A stretch of DNA of 33,754 nt from a virus: the IMG/VR virus record IMGVR_UViG_3300027749_000023, positions 1 through 33,754 of that record; one strand, 5' to 3'. The position numbers and the translations under genes are program-made. Below, one piece after another: positions 1 to 7,384 of the stretch (position 1 is its first letter; every line of letters begins with the position of its first letter). Under the pieces are notes generated by a model. The model had not been told where the DNA came from and searched no databases. It was given only the letters and a program-made list of their open reading frames with translations.

Positions 1-127
1 CAAGAGAATTTGAAAGCAATACAAGACTTACATATCCACCAGATTGAATTGTGGCAACAGTTGTACTTGAATTGTTCTTGACAATAATAGTGCCACTGCT
101 TTGATTATTGTTAAAAGAAAATATTGC
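1..127. repeat. Left copy of 127-bp terminal direct repeat
   Basis: These 127 bases are identical to the last 127 bases of the window. An exact overlap of this length is what a de Bruijn assembler with k=127 leaves on a circular contig. It therefore probably marks circularity (unit length 33,627 bp) rather than a biological terminal repeat. The repeat lies inside the large tail-fibre gene, which continues in frame across the joint. Confidence 0.95.
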
Positions 128-1150
128 TCCATTAGACAAAGTTGTTGCATCAGGCAGTTGAATTGTTTGACCGCCTGAACCAGTAACAACATAATTTGGC
201 GCAGAACTTACAGTTAAAACTGTTGTTCCACCAGCCGCCGCAATACTTGCAAAACCACTAACATCAGTATTGTTTAAAACTACTGCGCCAGTCTTTCCTG
301 CAACACTGGTAACTAAGTTGGTTTGGTCTAACTTTTGCCAAGTAGAACCATTGAATATTAACCAATCTCCAACTTGCCAATCAGTAATACCATTGAGACT
401 AGTTGAGCCAGCAGTAGCCACAACGTAATAGTAGCCGTTTGTTCCAGAACTACTAGTAAGAGTTGGAGAATTTGTAGAAGCATTCCAAGTACCTTGATAA
501 CTCAATACACCTGTAACAGAAGCCCATGAAGTGCTTGTTCCATTGGTAGTTAAATACTTTCCTGATTTACCAGTTTGACTAGGAATCAGATTAGTAATTT
601 GTGTCTGTAAAGAGTCTAGAGTATCAAGTACAGACTGAGAAGTGCCGCCACCATTAGTAATGACTTTGATGGATTCAGCAAGATCAGGAGCAACAACCTC
701 ACCAACATTAAGCTCAACACCTGTAGACAGAGTAATGACAAGTGAACCATCAAAATCAATATGAGCATTGGTGACAGACACACCATCAACACCATTAATT
801 CCGTCAATCCCATTTTGACCAGTTTCACCTTTTTCGCCTTTTGCTCCATCCCTACCATTTTTTCCGTCTTTTCCATCACGACCATCCTTGCCATTAGAGC
901 CATCACGCCCGTCTTTAATAGATGCAACACGCTTTTCAATAACATTGCCAACATCATCAAAGCGGCTACGAATGTCAGATTCAATTGTCTTCAGTGCTTG
1001 GACAACAATGTCTACGTTCTCGCCAATCTTGCGTTTTTGTACTTCTCTAGCTTGAGCAACAGACGCTTTAACAGAATCCAAAACAGCCATTTGCTGTTCA
1101 GGAGTCATGTTCTTAAGAATTAGCTCTTTGGCTAGGCTTTCGACATCCAT
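1..1150 (-). CDS. Large collagen-like tail fibre protein, N-terminal part (continues at 33627)
   Basis: This is the first 383 codons of a fibre gene that crosses the circle joint. The whole gene runs from 1150 down to 1 and then from 33627 down to 31712, and encodes 1,021 residues. The start ATG overlaps the portal stop as TAATG, and AAGG lies 7 nt upstream. Residues 1-75 are a charged, probably helical attachment segment. Residues 81-123 form 14 uninterrupted Gly-X-Y triplets of collagen type (GRD, GKD, GEK and similar), expected to fold as a trimeric rod. After that the sequence becomes Ser/Thr/Asn/Gly-rich and beta-structured, with phrases such as GKYLTTNGTSTSW common in podovirus fibres. 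The role is inferred to be host attachment. The frame is open throughout; my reading found no stop codon. Confidence 0.85.
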   Translation of the reverse strand, partial: MDVESLAKELILKNMTPEQQMAVLDSVKASVAQAREVQKRKIGENVDIVVQALKTIESDIRSRFDDVGNVIEKRVASIKDGRDGSNGKDGRDGKDGKNGRDGAKGEKGETGQNGIDGINGVDGVSVTNAHIDFDGSLVITLSTGVELNVGEVVAPDLAESIKVITNGGGTSQSVLDTLDSLQTQITNLIPSQTGKSGKYLTTNGTSTSWASVTGVLSYQGTWNASTNSPTLTSSSGTNGYYYVVATAGSTSLNGITDWQVGDWLIFNGSTWQKLDQTNLVTSVAGKTGAVVLNNTDVSGFASIAAAGGTTVLTVSSAPNYVVTGSGGQTIQLPDATTLSNGAIFSFNNNQSSGTIIVKNNSSTTVATIQSGGYVSLVLLSNSL

Positions 1151-3216
1151 TATTGAGCCTTCGGTTGGGTTGAGCCTAAAGATTTGGACAATTGGTCTAA
1201 GAAATCTTGTTCCATACCACCAACTTTATTGTTATTCTGAGACATTTGCAACTCAACAATCTTAGATTTGTTCTTAATGTCAGCTTCTTTCAACATCAAT
1301 TCGGCAATCTTAACTCTCCTATCAAACTCGGCAGATGCTTGATCTGATTGATTTGGCAGGTTATTTGTGGTTGATGCAATGACTTTTGCCTGTACTTCTT
1401 GAGGGATGTACTGTGCTTCCACCATTTTCTTGGTTGCATCAGCACGATTTTGCTCTGCTTGAGTGGTAACTAAGGCAATATTGGCTTGAGTCGCTTGCAT
1501 TTGCAACTGTTGTTGTGCTTGTTGCATCTGTTGTGCTTGTGGGTCTGGCTGAGACATTTTGTCCAAAGCATCTATCATCTCGAACCTATTGCTCAAACTT
1601 GAATTAGCAACGATTCCTTTGAGAATAATGGGCAAAACAGGAGTTTGAGGGCCAAGTGTCTGAAGTAGGCTAATGAACTGCTGTTGCTCATACTCACGGG
1701 CAATAATTCCCAAAGTAGCCGTAGGAATGAAGTTCATGTCCACAGATGGATAGCGGTTTGGGTCAAACTGCATATACCTAAATGCGGCTTTCTTGATGAA
1801 AGGCACAAGGAAATCTTCTTGGAAGTTCACCAATGTACGCTTGTACTTCTTAATGATAGAAGCAACAGCCATTGACATACCACCACCATCACGGCTAGAC
1901 TGAGTAACCATACCATTTGAATCCAGCGTACCAGTAGCTTGAAGCAACATACGTTCAAACTCTTTAGAAGTGGCTAGATTGTTTCCATCAGTAACGCCAA
2001 ACTTGAATGGCATCAAAATCTCAGCAGGAGAGCCGTTTGTTAGGATAGCTTTCCCAGGTTTTACTTCAAATTTTGCGCCACGGGGAAGTCGAGTTGCATC
2101 CATTGCAACCATAGGGCTTGTAGTCAATGCTAAAGAGTCTAAATGGCTGCGAATTTGTGCATCCATAGCCTTTTGCATATTGTAGGCTTTTTCAACTGTC
2201 CCACGACCTAACAAACGATTAGGCACAGTGTCATCCTGATAGGAAATCACTGGCCTATCTTTCATCATGTAAGGGCTTTCTTCAGCCTTGAGCAACAAAG
2301 TGTCGTTAGCAATAACAACAATCGCTTCAATCATGTCTTGATAGTCTTCTGCTTCTGAACTTGTAGGGAACAATTCAACAATGTCTTTGTTCTCAGCCAA
2401 GTTTTGCATATATTCCCGTGGGACAAGGCCATAGTAGGTCAGCAATTTGACCTTTTGGTCTTGGAACATTGTGAGTTCTTGTGTGGGCTCTAGATCTTCA
2501 TCAGAAGCAACCACTCCAACATCAACCTTGCGATACATCCCAGACTCAATACCAGCCACAATCTTGTGGATAGAGATGAATTTCTCTACGGCAACACCCA
2601 TACAGTCATCAATGCTTGTGCCATTTGGGTCAAACAAGAAGTTCTTGGGGTTGACAGGCATGATCTTGACGGACATTCTGTCTCGTTCAATCACGCCAAT
2701 AGCCGCCTGACCTTGCTGATTAGGAATTGCTTGGGTACTTGGGACATACTCTTTCTCAGTACGCACAACAATCTCGCCAATGCCAGTTCCATAAATCTCA
2801 GCCATCAACTCAATTTGGTCAATAGCCTTGCGAATTTTGTCTTTCTTGAAGTCTTCCATCAACTGATTCTTGATTTGCTCAACATCAATTGGGTTGCCAT
2901 TCACATCTTGAATATTGTCTTCAATGTCAAAGAAGTCGCCTTGACCAAAGATAGCTTCCATGATCTCGGCATGACGAGTCTCGACTGCTTGTTGGGTTGC
3001 AGGGGTAACAATACGGCTACGCTCAGATTCACGGGTCTTGTCGTCATCAGCCCATTGACCACGGAAGATGCGTTCATATTCTTCCCAGTCGTTCAAGAAG
3101 TTAGTATCTCGATAGTTGCGCCATCTGTCGCAATGGTCAATGACAAAGGCAGTTAATTCCTTGTCATTTTCAGTAGGTTCATAAAATTCGTTTTGATCTA
3201 ACTTATTTGTTGCCAT
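1150..3216 (-). CDS. Portal protein (head-tail connector), podovirus type
   Basis: This 688-aa protein lies directly after the large terminase, the normal place of the portal, through which DNA is packaged and ejected. Its length is in the range of P22-like portals. The N-terminal region is rich in acidic and aromatic residues (FRGQWADDDK, IFGQGDFFDIED), followed by a mixed alpha/beta core. From about residue 560 there is a long Gln/Ala-rich helical stretch (PDPQAQQMQQAQQQLQMQ onward) that resembles the C-terminal helical barrel of long portals. The start ATG immediately follows the terminase stop, and the stop overlaps the fibre start (TAATG). The call rests on position, size and general character rather than a diagnostic motif. 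Confidence 0.85.
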   Translation of the reverse strand: MATNKLDQNEFYEPTENDKELTAFVIDHCDRWRNYRDTNFLNDWEEYERIFRGQWADDDKTRESERSRIVTPATQQAVETRHAEIMEAIFGQGDFFDIEDNIQDVNGNPIDVEQIKNQLMEDFKKDKIRKAIDQIELMAEIYGTGIGEIVVRTEKEYVPSTQAIPNQQGQAAIGVIERDRMSVKIMPVNPKNFLFDPNGTSIDDCMGVAVEKFISIHKIVAGIESGMYRKVDVGVVASDEDLEPTQELTMFQDQKVKLLTYYGLVPREYMQNLAENKDIVELFPTSSEAEDYQDMIEAIVVIANDTLLLKAEESPYMMKDRPVISYQDDTVPNRLLGRGTVEKAYNMQKAMDAQIRSHLDSLALTTSPMVAMDATRLPRGAKFEVKPGKAILTNGSPAEILMPFKFGVTDGNNLATSKEFERMLLQATGTLDSNGMVTQSSRDGGGMSMAVASIIKKYKRTLVNFQEDFLVPFIKKAAFRYMQFDPNRYPSVDMNFIPTATLGIIAREYEQQQFISLLQTLGPQTPVLPIILKGIVANSSLSNRFEMIDALDKMSQPDPQAQQMQQAQQQLQMQATQANIALVTTQAEQNRADATKKMVEAQYIPQEVQAKVIASTTNNLPNQSDQASAEFDRRVKIAELMLKEADIKNKSKIVELQMSQNNNKVGGMEQDFLDQLSKSLGSTQPKAQ

Positions 3217-4476
3217 TTAAAACCCCGCTATTACATCCATTGGTTGCCACTCGTCTGAGTCGTCTTCATCAAAGTAAGTGGTAACAGCCAGTTGGTCAAT
3301 ATAAGAAAGAGCATCAGGCAAGTCGTCGTGAACACCAGTTGCAGGAAACATCAAGAGTTGATCTTTGAATTCATCCCAATCTTCCTTGGAGTTCAGCACA
3401 ATACGCCCATGCTCAAACCTTCCTTGAAGTGACCAAATGATACGATCAGCCTTTTTGCGATTGCCGTGGGTCAAGTCAACTATATGGGAATATACATTAT
3501 TTTTCCTCATTAAGTCACTCAAATACGGCAAAACGGCGTTTTTTAACGCACCTTTCTCAATTCCTATAGCCAATGGGCGGTAATCCCGCATCTTCATCAG
3601 TATTTTGGCGGCAGTCTCTCGAATGTCCCAACGCCCAAATTCAATTTCTTTAACAAACCATTTGCCATCATCAGTCACCTTGACCACAGCAATAGCAGTC
3701 TGGTCTAGTCTTTTCTTGGAATTAGCCGCTTGTTTAGCAACTTCTTCAAATCCAGCTAGGTCAACAGCCACATAGTACGAACCATACTCAGGTTCTTCTC
3801 CGTACTTAATCCATTCTTCTTTGAAAACATCTGACCCCGCATTGTCAAAAGATGCCATATACTCTTGCTTAAAGGCAAAGGTGCTAAGGGATTTCTTTGC
3901 GCTCTCGATTTCACTGGGGTCGATCAAGGGGTTGTCTTTGGTGGTGAAGTGCCAAGTTTTCCAGTCTGAGTCTTCTCCCGACTGTCCAAGTTTGAAGATG
4001 TCGTAGAAGAAGTTGCGACCCTTTGGAGTGCCGATAAACATTGCTCTTCCCTTTTTATCTGACAGAGATGCACGAATAACTTGTTCCCATGCTTCAGGTT
4101 TAATATCGGCAACTTCATCCAACACAGCGTAGGTGAGAGACACCCCTCGCAAAGTATCTGGTCTATCTGCACCTCGGACATAAATCTTTGCTCCGTTTAT
4201 CAAAGTGATGTCCATGTTATTGATGTGGCTTGCCGAGATAACCTCTCTGCCCAATTCCATCAATACATCCCAAATAATCTGTCGAGCTTGCCCATTGGTA
4301 GGCGCAACATAAAGCACAGCAGAGCCAGCAGTACACTGCAAACCCTCAATCAATAGGGTAATGGCTGAAAGCCTAGACTTACCGCATCTGCGACCAGCAG
4401 CAATAACTTTAAACCTTGTTTTATCAGCAAATACTTCTTGTTGCCAAGGTAAGAGGCTAAAGTTTAGATCAGACAT
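3217..4476 (-). CDS. terL: Terminase large subunit (ATPase and nuclease)
   Basis: This is the packaging motor. It has a Walker A motif AAGRRCGKS at residues 26-34, and a Walker B segment YAVLDEVAD with D120 and E121. The coupling motif FIGTPKGR follows at about residues 148-154. The C-terminal RNase H-like nuclease carries its acidic residues in VAVDLAG (D239), IGIEKGA (E307) and HDDLPDAL (D384, D385 and D388). At 419 aa it is of compact phage length. Its start overlaps the small-subunit gene by 8 nt, and the portal gene follows with no gap. All key residues are present, so the enzyme should be functional. Confidence 0.96.
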   Translation of the reverse strand: MSDLNFSLLPWQQEVFADKTRFKVIAAGRRCGKSRLSAITLLIEGLQCTAGSAVLYVAPTNGQARQIIWDVLMELGREVISASHINNMDITLINGAKIYVRGADRPDTLRGVSLTYAVLDEVADIKPEAWEQVIRASLSDKKGRAMFIGTPKGRNFFYDIFKLGQSGEDSDWKTWHFTTKDNPLIDPSEIESAKKSLSTFAFKQEYMASFDNAGSDVFKEEWIKYGEEPEYGSYYVAVDLAGFEEVAKQAANSKKRLDQTAIAVVKVTDDGKWFVKEIEFGRWDIRETAAKILMKMRDYRPLAIGIEKGALKNAVLPYLSDLMRKNNVYSHIVDLTHGNRKKADRIIWSLQGRFEHGRIVLNSKEDWDEFKDQLLMFPATGVHDDLPDALSYIDQLAVTTYFDEDDSDEWQPMDVIAGF

Positions 4477-4864
4477 CTTTGCTTTCTATATCTTCAGCTT
4501 CTACAGTATTTTCACCAATGGTTACGCCACCAATACCTGAGATCGTAATGTTTACAGCACTTCTTTGATTCTTTTCTTTTTCAAACAGAGTAACGGGAAG
4601 CATCCTATCCATACATATCTTCAACGCCGCCATCTGAGCAGGGTGGTCGTCATCAAGGGCAATCTGAACAGTTTTTTGGACAACATTAACTCCAGCACTG
4701 TTTATCAATAAGTCTTTGAGTTCTTTGACTCTCTGGTTCTCAGTCTTAGGCAACATAGCTAATGGTTTGGCATCAGCGTATTTAGCCATAGTCAACTTAC
4801 CTGAACCCTTTGGGCGACCCTTGGTTTTCTTTAGGTTGTCAGGGAGTGCATCTATTACGTTCAT
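4469..4864 (-). CDS. terS: Probable terminase small subunit
   Basis: This 131-aa protein is the first gene of the long minus-strand late operon and overlaps the large terminase start by 8 nt. It has a basic, Gly/Lys-rich N-terminus (KKTKGRPKGSGKLTMAKYAD) suited to DNA contact, a central helical part and an acidic C-terminus. This agrees with the usual small-subunit role of recognising viral DNA and recruiting TerL. The family was assigned by position and size; no specific motif proves it. An ACTAAC box lies on the same strand 24-29 nt upstream of its start. Confidence 0.75.
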   Translation of the reverse strand: MNVIDALPDNLKKTKGRPKGSGKLTMAKYADAKPLAMLPKTENQRVKELKDLLINSAGVNVVQKTVQIALDDDHPAQMAALKICMDRMLPVTLFEKEKNQRSAVNITISGIGGVTIGENTVEAEDIESKDV

Positions 4865-5103
4865 CTTTTGTCCAACAGAATGGGAAGTTAGTGCATACTT
4901 TACATGAGAACAGGAATCTTGTATAGTGACTCAAACGGGGGCATCACCCACCCCTCTATGCGGTTGAGCCGACCAAGTAGGATAAACGTAGTGAACCATG
5001 TAGTTCTCAAGTAAAGACTCACTTCTTGAACGGGGCTTGTAGCGTGGAGTGATCGATCTGACAGTCATCACTAACTTAGATAAACGAGAGGCTCTCCTTT
5101 AAA

Positions 5104-5133
5104 AGGATACACCCACTCACGGGTGTCTATCCT
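5104..5133. other. Imperfect hairpin
   Basis: AGGATA plus CACCC (5104-5114) pairs with GGGTG (5121-5125) and TATCCT (5128-5133), with a 2-nt bulge and a 6-nt loop. Only a short run of T follows on the minus strand, so it is not a convincing intrinsic terminator. A structured leader or protein site is equally possible. Confidence 0.5.
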
Positions 5134-5269
5134 ATTTGTCAACCAACTCTTTACTTTAATCCAGCTACCCTTTTGTTGTGTAACACTAAGATTGGCTTTT
5201 CCAGTGGGGGCGAGGGTACAACAATATTTCATCACCACCAACCACCCCTCCCCCCCATACAAAGTAAGC

Positions 5270-5302
5270 GCACACTTCGTGTGCCTCGCCCGAAGCGAGC
5301 AC
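5270..5302. other. Two overlapping, mutually exclusive hairpins
   Basis: GCACAC (5270-5275) can pair with GTGTGC (5279-5284). Alternatively GTG (5281-5283) and CTCGC (5285-5289) can pair with GCGAG (5295-5299) and CAC (5300-5302). The GTG at 5281-5283 is shared, so only one hairpin can form at a time. Two ACTAAC boxes follow directly. No T-run follows, so termination is unlikely. Confidence 0.4.
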
Positions 5303-5453
5303 TAACTAACATGGCAAGTCAGTAAGCACTAACCTAGGGTAATGCAAATGAGAATGATTCGCATCTAGGTCATGTGATGATACACTATATTGCATATATG
5401 GTTTATGCACCATTTCTCTGGGACTTCATAACTTCCAGTAATATACAAACCAC

Positions 5454-5490
5454 AATATGAAATGTAAATAATTGTTTCATATTATGAAAC
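5454..5490. promoter_or_regulatory. TATGAAA/TTTCATA operator-like cluster
   Basis: AATATGAAA at 5454-5462 is an exact inverted copy of TTTCATATT at 5475-5483. The latter is also the left part of a near-perfect palindrome, GTTTCATA-T-TATGAAAC, at 5474-5490. Three half-sites of the same 7-8-bp word in 37 bp suggest cooperative binding by a dimeric repressor upstream of the early operon. No cognate protein is identified. Confidence 0.5.
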
Positions 5491-5515
5491 GGCATTTCAC
5501 GGAGATTCGATATTG

Positions 5516-5590
5516 CACCATCTTGGTGAATAGCGTGTACTAACATCCCATTTTTGGTGCAGAGTGTCTACTAACATCACCAGTTTGGTG
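5516..5590. repeat. TTGGTG iteron-like repeats with 31-bp period
   Basis: TTGGTG starts at 5523, 5554 and 5585, exactly 31 bp apart, which is close to three helical turns. The first two 31-bp units agree at about 22 positions and share TACTAACATC. The first and third copies are also the right arms of CACCA-N3-TGGTG inverted repeats (5516-5528 and 5578-5590). Such phased repeats are typical of initiator- or repressor-binding arrays. Confidence 0.55.
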
Positions 5591-5711
5591 CGCTTGGTTA
5601 GTGTTCACTATCGTTGCAAGCACTGTATTTGTTGGATGTGTAAAATTGGCATGGTTTGTGCATTAGTAAAATGCCTTCGGGCACATCGTCAACATTTTAA
5701 AAGGCTTCAAT

Positions 5712-6296
5712 ATGACAAACACAATCACCCGTGAGCAGTGGCTCAACCAAGCAGGCGAGCACCTGAGTACCTTGTTTGAGAGCGTAGGCGAGACTGTACC
5801 AACTAAGGTAAGGGCTTCGTGTGGCTTCCCTAGTAAGGGCGCTCTCGGTGCTCGGAACCGCACTGTCGGTCAGTGCTGGAATGCCATTGCATCGGCTGAC
5901 TCTCACGCAGAGATTTTCATCTCACCGACAATCAGCGAATCGGGCAGAGTCTTAGACATTCTCGCTCACGAATGGATTCACGCCATTCACCCAAACGCAG
6001 GGCATGGCGCAGCGTTTAAACGCACTGCCACTGCTATCGGCTTGGAAGGCAAGATGACTGCTACTGTCGCAGGCGACAAATTCAAGGCATGGGCTTCGCC
6101 AGTGCTCGCCATTCTCGGCGAATATCCACACGCAGAACTTCAACCCGCCAATGCGATCAAGAAACAGTCAACTAGAATGCTGAAATGCGTGTGTTCTGAC
6201 TGCGGTTATATCGCCTACACTTCAGGCAAGTGGCTTGCCGAGATGGGAGCACCTTACTGCCCCGAACATGGACAAATGGACACAGACAGCGTTTAA
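5712..6296 (+). CDS. SprT-like zinc metalloprotein
   Basis: This 194-aa protein is the first gene of the early plus-strand operon. Residues 86-90 read HEWIH, the HExxH zinc-metallopeptidase motif. GHGAAF follows with a further histidine (H98), the arrangement of SprT-like proteins. The C-terminus has a zinc-ribbon pattern: C159, C161 and C164, then C183 and H186. Cellular relatives (SprT, Spartan) act on DNA-bound or stalled protein complexes; whether this phage protein cleaves a host target is unknown. The start follows the shared AAAAGGCTTCAAT leader. Codon use looks more GC-rich than in the later small genes. Confidence 0.8.
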   Translation: MTNTITREQWLNQAGEHLSTLFESVGETVPTKVRASCGFPSKGALGARNRTVGQCWNAIASADSHAEIFISPTISESGRVLDILAHEWIHAIHPNAGHGAAFKRTATAIGLEGKMTATVAGDKFKAWASPVLAILGEYPHAELQPANAIKKQSTRMLKCVCSDCGYIAYTSGKWLAEMGAPYCPEHGQMDTDSV

Positions 6297-6307
6297 ACAG
6301 TCTGACT

Positions 6308-6332
6308 GTCAGCCCTGCGGGTCAGGGTTGAC
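6308..6332 (+). other. Strong stem-loop between early genes
   Basis: GTCAGCCCTG (6308-6317) pairs with CAGGGTTGAC (6323-6332), giving ten base pairs with one G-T wobble and a 5-nt loop. No T-run follows. It lies just after the SprT-like gene and before the next leader, so it may protect the mRNA 3' end or separate translation units. Confidence 0.6.
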
Positions 6333-6373
6333 GGGCGAACTGCCAAACTCTTATAACTTTGAAAGGCTTGAAA

Positions 6374-6586
6374 ATGAAAACCAATTATTTGACCCCTAAT
6401 GATATGCGCCATGCTTGCCGAGAACTTGAATCAGGTCGGCATGGTAGCTTTGCCCAAGACTTAGCACGGGCATACTTTCACGCAGACAAAACCAATGCAC
6501 AGAGGCTTGCCAGTGCATTCCCTGAGATATTTGAGCGTGGCTATCACTTCTACCAATCCGACAAACTGCGCCAAATTCCCGCATAA
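6374..6586 (+). CDS. Small early protein of unknown function
   Basis: This 70-aa protein is unrecognised. It is mostly helical in appearance, with LESGRHGSFAQDLARAYFHAD in the middle and an aromatic, basic C-terminus. The start was set at the ATG at 6374 because the shared leader TTTGAAAGGCTTGAAA occupies the 16 nt directly before it. Upstream TTG extensions would place the ribosome-binding site inside the gene. It lies between two GC-rich hairpins in the early operon. Confidence 0.75.
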   Translation: MKTNYLTPNDMRHACRELESGRHGSFAQDLARAYFHADKTNAQRLASAFPEIFERGYHFYQSDKLRQIPA

Positions 6587-6592
6587 TTAACC

Positions 6593-6608
6593 AAGCCCTT
6601 CGGGGCTT
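6593..6608 (+). other. Small UUCG hairpin between early genes
   Basis: AAGCCC pairs with GGGCTT around a TTCG tetraloop. This is the same stem as the terminator at 7662, but here it is followed by ACTTTTGAAAGG rather than a clean T-run. It is at most a weak terminator and precedes another copy of the 16-nt leader. Confidence 0.5.
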
Positions 6609-6627
6609 ACTTTTGAAAGGCTTAAAA

Positions 6628-6717
6628 ATGAAACACTACATCATCCCAATAATTCAGACCATTCTCTGTCTTGCAGTGTGGGCTTATATCGGCGTTCTAC
6701 TTGGCTTGGGAGTCTGA
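6628..6717 (+). CDS. 29-residue membrane micropeptide
   Basis: This very short gene encodes MKHYIIPIIQTILCLAVWAY followed by a further hydrophobic stretch ending in GLGV. The whole peptide reads as one transmembrane helix with a positively charged N-terminus. Support for translation comes from a full copy of the shared leader (TTTGAAAGGCTTAAAA) directly before the ATG and from tight linkage to the next gene 2 nt downstream. The function is unknown; small phage membrane peptides can act on host envelope processes. Confidence 0.65.
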   Translation: MKHYIIPIIQTILCLAVWAYIGVLLGLGV

Positions 6718-6719
6718 CA

Positions 6720-6884
6720 ATGACAGAGAATCAAATTGAGATTATTGTTGAGCGAGCAATAGACAAACTTGACGCTCGCCTGATGCAAAGCAAGATCACC
6801 CAATCAGAATACGATTATGAGGTATCAATCATAGACAAATGGGCGACTCAGCAATACGAGCATTCTAAAGCTGAGAGCGTTTAA
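6720..6884 (+). CDS. Small helical early protein, unknown function
   Basis: This 54-aa protein is predicted helical and charged (MTENQIEIIVERAIDKLDAR at the start). I do not recognise a family. The ATG at 6720 was chosen because GGGAG lies 8 nt upstream and because it begins just after the stop of the membrane micropeptide. The two are probably translationally coupled. The stop codon forms part of a GTTTAAAC octamer. Confidence 0.7.
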   Translation: MTENQIEIIVERAIDKLDARLMQSKITQSEYDYEVSIIDKWATQQYEHSKAESV

Positions 6885-6892
6885 ACAGAGTC

Positions 6893-6962
6893 CAAACCCT
6901 TGGGGATTTTGTCCCCTTGGGCTTGCACTTTTTCTGTGTAAGGCTTGCAGGGGTTAACCTGC
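6893..6962 (+). other. Two stem-loops before an early gene
   Basis: The first hairpin pairs CAAACCC (6893-6899) with GGGCTTG (6919-6925) and GGGGA (6902-6906) with TCCCC (6912-6916), with a TT/TT internal loop and one mismatch. The second pairs GCAGG (6947-6951) with CCTGC (6958-6962). A short T-run at about 6929-6933 follows the first, so partial termination is possible. The next gene restarts from its own leader. Confidence 0.5.
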
Positions 6963-6963
6963 G

Positions 6964-6979
6964 TTTGAAAGGCTTCAAA
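6964..6979 (+). promoter_or_regulatory. Shared 16-nt translation leader (most symmetric copy)
   Basis: TTTGAAAGGCTTCAAA sits directly before the ATG at 6980. The six outer bases on each side are complementary and the loop carries the AGG of the Shine-Dalgarno. Similar 16-mers lie directly before the starts at 5712, 6374, 6628, 9850 and 10692, and a longer variant before 7608. The common core is GAAAGGCTT. Confidence 0.7.
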
Positions 6980-7384
6980 ATGTCCGCTTTTATTGTTTCT
7001 GACACACACATAAATTCTTTGGTTCGATATGCCTCACGGCACAATGTTCGGGCTTTTCATAACAACCCGATGGAGGTATTCAGAGTCAAAGATAACGAGC
7101 AAGAAACTGCTAGATTATTGCTTGACGAAAATGTTAAAAGCGTCAATTCTAGGTATCGAGACAATGAAGTTATGTCTATTACTTACGACATGGGCGCACC
7201 AATTCTCACCGCCATTCAAGCAATTAAAGCGGCTCAGTGCCTGCGTTATCAGTCATGTGAACACTCCGACTATGAAGACTCCATTGCGTTTAAACTGATT
7301 GAGGCAATCATTACAGACGCAATACCACGCCTTGAGGGTTACGAGTCCGCACAGTGGGCAATATCTGACAAGGTGACAGCATGA
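6980..7384 (+). CDS. Conserved phage protein of unknown function
   Basis: This 134-aa protein begins MSAFIVSDTHINSLVRYASR. I recall similar openings in unnamed phage and bacterial proteins but no assigned role. It appears alpha/beta with a helical C-terminal half (AIQAIKAAQCLRYQSCEHSD). The start is fixed by the best copy of the 16-nt leader, immediately upstream of 6980. Its stop overlaps the next start by 4 nt (ATGA). Confidence 0.75.
   Translation: MSAFIVSDTHINSLVRYASRHNVRAFHNNPMEVFRVKDNEQETARLLLDENVKSVNSRYRDNEVMSITYDMGAPILTAIQAIKAAQCLRYQSCEHSDYEDSIAFKLIEAIITDAIPRLEGYESAQWAISDKVTA

Larger units (their letters stand above)
4888..5602. promoter_or_regulatory. Cluster of eight ACTAAC boxes
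   Basis: ACTAAC occurs on the plus strand at 5070-5075, 5301-5306, 5305-5310, 5328-5333, 5539-5544 and 5570-5575, and on the minus strand at 4888-4893 and 5597-5602. Most copies are preceded by CA or TA and often read GCACTAAC or TACTAACAT. By hand estimate fewer than one would be expected in 715 bp on both strands. One further copy lies in the gap before the winged-helix gene at 13084-13089. I infer a binding site for a phage or host DNA-binding protein. Confidence 0.55.
4865..5711. other. Main intergenic control region between late and early operons
   Basis: About 850 bp separates the divergently transcribed late (minus) and early (plus) operons, and I see no convincing gene in it. It holds eight ACTAAC boxes, an 11-bp-arm hairpin at 5104-5133, overlapping hairpins at 5270-5302, a pyrimidine-rich tract at 5232-5258, a TATGAAA operator-like cluster at 5454-5490 and TTGGTG units at 31-bp spacing from 5523. 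A weak sigma70-like promoter for the early genes could be TTGGCA at 5646-5651 with TAAAAT at 5667-5672, but the 15-nt spacer is short. This is the best place for a replication origin, packaging site or early/late switch. Confidence 0.7.

Noticed and set aside
616-1123. Open frames of about 120 codons on both strands
   Set aside because: They are low-complexity shadows of the collagen-like fibre gene, which reads through in another frame.
4900-5060. Possible tRNA gene in the long intergenic region
   Set aside because: No T-loop consensus or cloverleaf pairing could be found. No tRNA was seen elsewhere in the window.
5232-5258. G-quadruplex candidate in the G-rich minus strand
   Set aside because: Only one long G run and one four-G run are followed by pairs of G, so four runs of three are not available.
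5071-5262. 63-codon open frame on the minus strand in the control region
   Set aside because: It has no Shine-Dalgarno, runs through several hairpins and repeat motifs, and the sequence is unlike neighbouring proteins.
5342-5363. Fur-box-like sequence around AAATGAGAATGATTCGC
   Set aside because: It matches 13 of 19 positions of the Fur consensus. By hand estimate several such matches are expected by chance in a genome of this size and composition, and no iron-related gene is near.
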